From positions 1-16,847 of the forward strand of contig CAJBLW010000456.1 of the NCBI GenBank assembly GCA_903953985.1: a DNA stretch of 16,847 bases, read 5' to 3'. Source of the DNA: an uncultured Burkholderiales bacterium (GTDB taxonomy: Bacteria; Pseudomonadota; Gammaproteobacteria; Burkholderiales; Burkholderiaceae_C). The notes beneath the pieces are model-generated. The model was not told the DNA's origin. It made no database searches and saw only the letters and a program-made list of their open reading frames with translations. The number at the start of each line of letters is the position of its first letter. Position 1 is the stretch's first letter. Both the position numbers and the translations under genes were made by a program. Of the stretch, positions 13,629 to 16,847 are shown one piece after another.

Positions 13629-15305
13629 TCAAATGGCCGCTGCCGCAATGTCGTTCGGCAAAGGGGTCAGTTGGGCAATGGCCAGCAAGGCTTCGGCGTC
13701 GGTCCGGTAAAGCCAAAGGTGTGGGCCATCAGACAGCTCGCCTGCCCGGCGTAAAGTGGTCTCCACCGGCAGCTTCATCCCACTGATGTGCAAGCTGATG
13801 CCCCGGCTGGCCAACTGACGGTGCAACTGGCCGAAGGTTTCCACACCGGTCACGTCGATCCGGTTGATAGGCTGGGCAAACAGGCACACATGCTGCACAT
13901 CGGGGTGGCTGGCCAGGTGGTCGGTGATGGCGCGGTCAAAGTCGCTGGCGGCGGCAAAGTCCAGCTCCGCGTCCAAGCGCATCGCATACAAGTGGGGTGC
14001 CAGCGGGGGCAACTTCCAAAGGTGGCGGTCGCGCAGACTACCGTCGGGGTGCAGGCCCACTTCGATGATGCGCGGGTGCAAGCGGGTATGCAAAAAGTGG
14101 CTCAGGCCCACCAGCACCCCGGTCATCACGCCCCAATAAATGCGTGGCGCGGTCAACAAGGTCATGGCAAAGGTGATGCCCGCTGTCATGGTCTCGACGC
14201 GGCCCACGCGCCAGACGTTCAAAAACTGGCGGGGCTGAAACAGGTTGAGCACGGCTACGATCACGGCGGCCGACATCACCGAGCGCGGCACAAATTGCAG
14301 CGCAGGCATGAGGATCAACAAAGCCAGCAGCACAAAGCCCACAGAGGCCACCACCGCCCAACCCGAACGCGCACCGGCATAGAGCATCAGGGCCGAGCGC
14401 GAAAACGAGGTGCTGGTGGCAAAGCTGCCTGAAAAAGCCGAGGCCAATTTGGCCAGTCCCTGACTGAAGAGCTCGGTGCTGTCATCCCAACGCTTGCCCT
14501 CGCGGCGGCATTCGATGCGGGCACTGGACGCTGTCTCCAAAAAGCTCACCAACGCGATCACCAAGGCAGGCACCCACAATTGGTTGAGCCTGTCCAGCCC
14601 AGGCCATTGGGGCCAATAAAAATCCGGCAGGCCCGAGGGCAACAAGCCCACCACGGCGCCGTGGTCCTGGTAATCTGTGGCATAGGCCACGGCCGAGGCC
14701 ACACCCATCACGATCATGATGCCGGGCCATCGCGGCTTGAAGTGGCGCAGCAGCAGCAACACCGCCAGACTGCCTAACCCAAACCACGCAGGCCAGCCGC
14801 TGAGCCACACGGGCCAGTGCTGCACGTCCCAGCTCCAGGCTTTGACTCCCAGCAATCCGGGCACTTGCGACGCCATGATGAGCAAAGACGCGGCCTGGGT
14901 GAAGCCCATCATCACAGGGGCGCTGACCAGGTTGATCAGCCAGCCGTAGCTGCCCAAACCCAGCAGCAACTGAATGGCCCCCGACAGCAGCGACAACCAA
15001 ACCGCCAGAGCCACCCATTCGGCGGAGCCAGGCTCTGCCATGCCGGTGAGCGAGGCACCGATCAGCACGCAAGTGAGCGCAGCCGGCCCCACCGACAGGC
15101 GGTTGGCGCTGCCAAACAGCACGGCCAAAAGCGCCGGGATCAGGCAGGTGTATAGCCCGGTGACCAAAGGCATGCCCGCCAATCCCGCATAGGCCACCGC
15201 TTGGGGAATCATCACCAGCGCCACCGTCAGGCCCGCCAGCACCTCGGAGCGGGCTAAAGGCGCCGTCAGGCGGGGCCATTGGCGGAAAGTCAAAAAGCGT
15301 TGCAT
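13629..15305 (-). CDS. SulP family anion transporter with STAS domain
   Basis: The 558-residue protein has the SulP membrane domain (about 1-420, ten or more helices) and a C-terminal STAS domain (about 435-545). Diagnostic parts are the N-terminal EVLAGLTVALVMIPQAVAYAGLAGMP and LYTCLIPALLAVLFGS, the GSFATSTSFSRSAL segment, and in STAS the NRIDVTGVETF loop, where Thr takes the place of the often phosphorylated Ser. SulP proteins carry sulfate, bicarbonate, dicarboxylates or other anions, usually with Na+ or H+. The substrate cannot be assigned here. Start: ATG 15303-15305, without a strong Shine-Dalgarno sequence. A probable sulfatase gene lies near the right end of the window, which would fit sulfate but is weak evidence. 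The gene is alone on its strand. Confidence 0.92.
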   Translation of the reverse strand: MQRFLTFRQWPRLTAPLARSEVLAGLTVALVMIPQAVAYAGLAGMPLVTGLYTCLIPALLAVLFGSANRLSVGPAALTCVLIGASLTGMAEPGSAEWVALAVWLSLLSGAIQLLLGLGSYGWLINLVSAPVMMGFTQAASLLIMASQVPGLLGVKAWSWDVQHWPVWLSGWPAWFGLGSLAVLLLLRHFKPRWPGIMIVMGVASAVAYATDYQDHGAVVGLLPSGLPDFYWPQWPGLDRLNQLWVPALVIALVSFLETASSARIECRREGKRWDDSTELFSQGLAKLASAFSGSFATSTSFSRSALMLYAGARSGWAVVASVGFVLLALLILMPALQFVPRSVMSAAVIVAVLNLFQPRQFLNVWRVGRVETMTAGITFAMTLLTAPRIYWGVMTGVLVGLSHFLHTRLHPRIIEVGLHPDGSLRDRHLWKLPPLAPHLYAMRLDAELDFAAASDFDRAITDHLASHPDVQHVCLFAQPINRIDVTGVETFGQLHRQLASRGISLHISGMKLPVETTLRRAGELSDGPHLWLYRTDAEALLAIAQLTPLPNDIAAAAI

Positions 15306-15373
15306 GGGCTAGGAGCATCGGACCAAACGCCCATCTTAATGGCCTTTCAACCTGCGGATTGCCCCAATGACTG

Positions 15374-15420
15374 TGTCACCCCACTGTCTTTGTCACCCCG
15401 GCCCCCGAGCCGGGGTCCAT
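15374..15420 (-). repeat. Bipartite palindromic repeat, copy 3
   Basis: The hairpin ACCCCGGC (15395-15402) / GCCGGGGT (15409-15416) has TCCA on its right and TGTC on its left. A further TGTCACCCC half-unit begins at 15374, 17 nt away. Read on the minus strand it has the same order as the copies at 10886 and 12650. It occupies the start of the gene-free spacer 15306-15682. Confidence 0.7.
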
Positions 15421-15469
15421 TTCCCCTGTGGGCCACCGACGCCTTGGTCAGACAGTGACCGCATTGACG

Positions 15470-15682
15470 TTCGAAATTACCAAAGTTGGTCCTTGTGATG
15501 TTTTTATATTAAAAAAACAAATAATTGCATTTCGTTTAGGGGTACGCCAATTGGGGGTTTGTTGTTTACGAAATAGTAGATATCTTCAGTTTGAATCGAT
15601 TAAACCATTAATTTTTTTGCCAGAGATGAACCTCCTTTTTTGAATTTATTTCGATTTATCGGTAATAACCAAAGATTCACTC
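15470..15682 (+). promoter_or_regulatory. AT-rich leader upstream of the OmpA-family lipoprotein gene
   Basis: About 210 nt are markedly AT-rich against GC-rich flanks. No convincing gene is present; a 71-codon frame starting at 15428 begins inside the repeat and is not protein-like. A weak promoter fits at the end: TTGAAT (15640-15645), 17 bp, TAATAA (15663-15668). It would start transcription only a few bases before the ATG at 15683, leaving almost no leader and no ribosome binding site, so a promoter further upstream may be the real one. Confidence 0.35.
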
Positions 15683-16642
15683 ATGAAAAAATCAATAAAC
15701 ATCATTTTTTCCTCAACGGTGGTCGCCCTTGTCCTATTGACAGGCTGCGCACAGACCCAAGTGAGCGCCCCACAAGAGGTCAAAAAAGCTCAACTTAGCC
15801 TTGCCAAAATGGAGTCATTGGGCGGGGGATTCCAGGTGCCTGGTGGCATCACTGCGGCGCAAAGCCGGGTGGTCTTTTACCGTGCTGCGCAAAGCACGTT
15901 GACGGGAGCCACCAGCATCTTTATGGATGGACGCTACCACGCCTCGCTGGAGTCGGGTGCTTGGAGTGCGCTTTGTTACAAGACGGGGCCTGTCGAGATG
16001 GGCGCGCGTCAAATGCGGGTGGGCACTCAGCCCCAAGACCTGCCGGATACGATCACCGCCATGTCACTGACACCGGGTCAGACGCATTACTTGCGTGTGC
16101 AGCAAATTGCCGACAAGCCTGTGCTGCAACCTGTGGCGGCTGTGCAAGCGTTGCAAGAGTTGGCCGGTACGCGTCAGCAGATCCACACCATCTCGAGGGT
16201 TGAGCAAGTTTGCCAAGAGGGCGTTGCACCTGCCATCGCACCCGCTCCCGTCACCGAGCGCTTCACCTTGCCGGCTGACACCTTGTTTGCATTTGCCCGC
16301 TCCGATGCACAAGCCATGACCGGTGCAGGCGTACACGCCATGGACCGCTTGATGGCGCGCTTACTCGGCGATTTCCCCCAAATCGATCACCTGCATGTTG
16401 TGGGTCATGCCGACCCCTTGGGTCAGGAGGAGCGCAATGAAAAACTGGCGCAAGAGCGTGCCCAAACGGTGCGCGATTACATCGTGGGCAGGGGATTTGA
16501 GGGCGTGCGCATCACCACCGAGGGCCGCGGCTCTAGAGAGCCCGTGGTGACCACTTGCGCGCGCCAAGCGACGCCCGCCAGCATTGCCTGCAATTTGCCT
16601 AACCGCCGGGTGGAGGTGGTGGTGACGGGCCAGCGCCGCTGA
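15683..16642 (+). CDS. OmpA-family outer-membrane lipoprotein
   Basis: The 319-residue protein starts with a lipoprotein signal: charged MKKS, a hydrophobic core and lipobox LTGC with Cys22. Ala at the next position does not signal inner-membrane retention, so outer-membrane anchoring is expected. Residues about 60-175 form a domain resembling small lipoprotein beta domains of the DUF2846 kind (VVFYRAAQ..., FMDGRYHASL, LTPGQTHYLRV); this is a tentative fold impression. The C-terminal OmpA-like peptidoglycan-binding domain (about 190-315) shows LHVVGHADPLG with Asp244, the NEKLAQERAQTVRDYI helix and PNRRVEVVV with Arg308-Arg309. It likely ties the outer membrane to the cell wall. Start: ATG 15683; upstream Shine-Dalgarno is weak. 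Confidence 0.9.
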   Translation: MKKSINIIFSSTVVALVLLTGCAQTQVSAPQEVKKAQLSLAKMESLGGGFQVPGGITAAQSRVVFYRAAQSTLTGATSIFMDGRYHASLESGAWSALCYKTGPVEMGARQMRVGTQPQDLPDTITAMSLTPGQTHYLRVQQIADKPVLQPVAAVQALQELAGTRQQIHTISRVEQVCQEGVAPAIAPAPVTERFTLPADTLFAFARSDAQAMTGAGVHAMDRLMARLLGDFPQIDHLHVVGHADPLGQEERNEKLAQERAQTVRDYIVGRGFEGVRITTEGRGSREPVVTTCARQATPASIACNLPNRRVEVVVTGQRR

Positions 16643-16733
16643 GCGCGGCGCACACCCGCCCCAAGAGATCCAGGGTGAGACCGTCGACTCCTGTGATCGT
16701 GACCGATGGCGTTGTTGCGCACATTGACCGCGT

Positions 16734-16847
16734 TCAGCGCTGTGGCATGTCCTTGACCGAGTAGCCCAGGCTGACGGTGGCGTCTTCGGGGATGGCGGGT
16801 ACGGTGGCGTCCCACGCTTCCCAAGCTGCGCGCATGGTTTGCAGGCG
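16734..16847 (-). CDS. 3' end of a probable sulfatase gene (partial)
   Basis: The minus strand is open from the window edge to a TGA at 16734-16736, giving the last 37 residues of a protein: RLQTMRAAWEAWD near the start, then VPAIPEDATVSLGYS and the end KDMPQR. A Trp-rich helix followed by a proline-containing strand resembles the C-terminal tail of arylsulfatase-type enzymes, in particular those ending in DMPQR. Sulfatases hydrolyse sulfate esters with a formylglycine residue, but that catalytic part lies outside the window. The gene converges with the OmpA-family gene, and no clear terminator is visible in the 91-nt spacer. The identity rests on a short tail and could be wrong; that it is the end of a real gene is more secure. 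Confidence 0.55.
   Translation of the reverse strand, partial: RLQTMRAAWEAWDATVPAIPEDATVSLGYSVKDMPQR

Noticed and set aside
14482..15318. 278-codon open frame on the minus strand overlapping the SulP gene
   Set aside because: It is a shifted frame of the GC-rich SulP gene with Gly/Ala/Arg bias and no recognisable domain.
15428..15643. 71-codon frame in the AT-rich leader
   Set aside because: It starts with GTG inside the palindromic repeat, has no ribosome binding site and no conserved pattern.

Overview
The window reads as chromosomal DNA of a GC-rich betaproteobacterium, most likely Burkholderiales/Comamonadaceae. This is an inference from gene content, from the run nudB / endonuclease-like / clsB, and from short GC-rich intergenic palindromes. 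No phage, insertion sequence, CRISPR array, tRNA or rRNA is visible.

Layout. Positions 1-2228 hold three minus-strand genes: an orphan ABC-type ATPase with degenerate catalytic motifs, a small secreted lytic transglycosylase, and an RRM RNA-binding protein with a glycine-rich tail that ends at a UUCG-loop terminator. An AT-rich divergent spacer (2284-2378) separates them from a plus-strand pair: a periplasmic molybdopterin-domain-like protein overlapping a membrane hybrid histidine kinase. Next comes a tightly packed run of nudB (folate pathway), an EEP-family phosphodiesterase and clsB (cardiolipin synthase). folE (GTP cyclohydrolase I) then starts a two-gene unit with a short BLUF blue-light photoreceptor, closed by a terminator. 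Beyond it lie an EamA/DMT permease and a DUF429 protein that are probably co-transcribed.

From about 10.4 to 13.6 kb the region is more accessory-like. It has an orphan BrnA antitoxin with what looks like the C-terminal stub of its BrnT toxin, a cupin plus a short SbmA/BacA-like transporter, a cluster of intergenic palindromic repeats, and an unrecognised secreted protein. A minus-strand SulP transporter with a STAS domain, an AT-rich leader, an OmpA-family lipoprotein and the 3' end of a probable sulfatase gene complete the window.

The points most worth a second look are the folE-BLUF coupling (possible light input to pterin/folate supply), the catalytically altered ABC ATPase, the cysteine-free molybdopterin-fold sensor partner of the hybrid kinase, the toxin-less BrnA, the N-terminally short SbmA-like protein, and a bipartite palindromic repeat shared by three intergenic regions.
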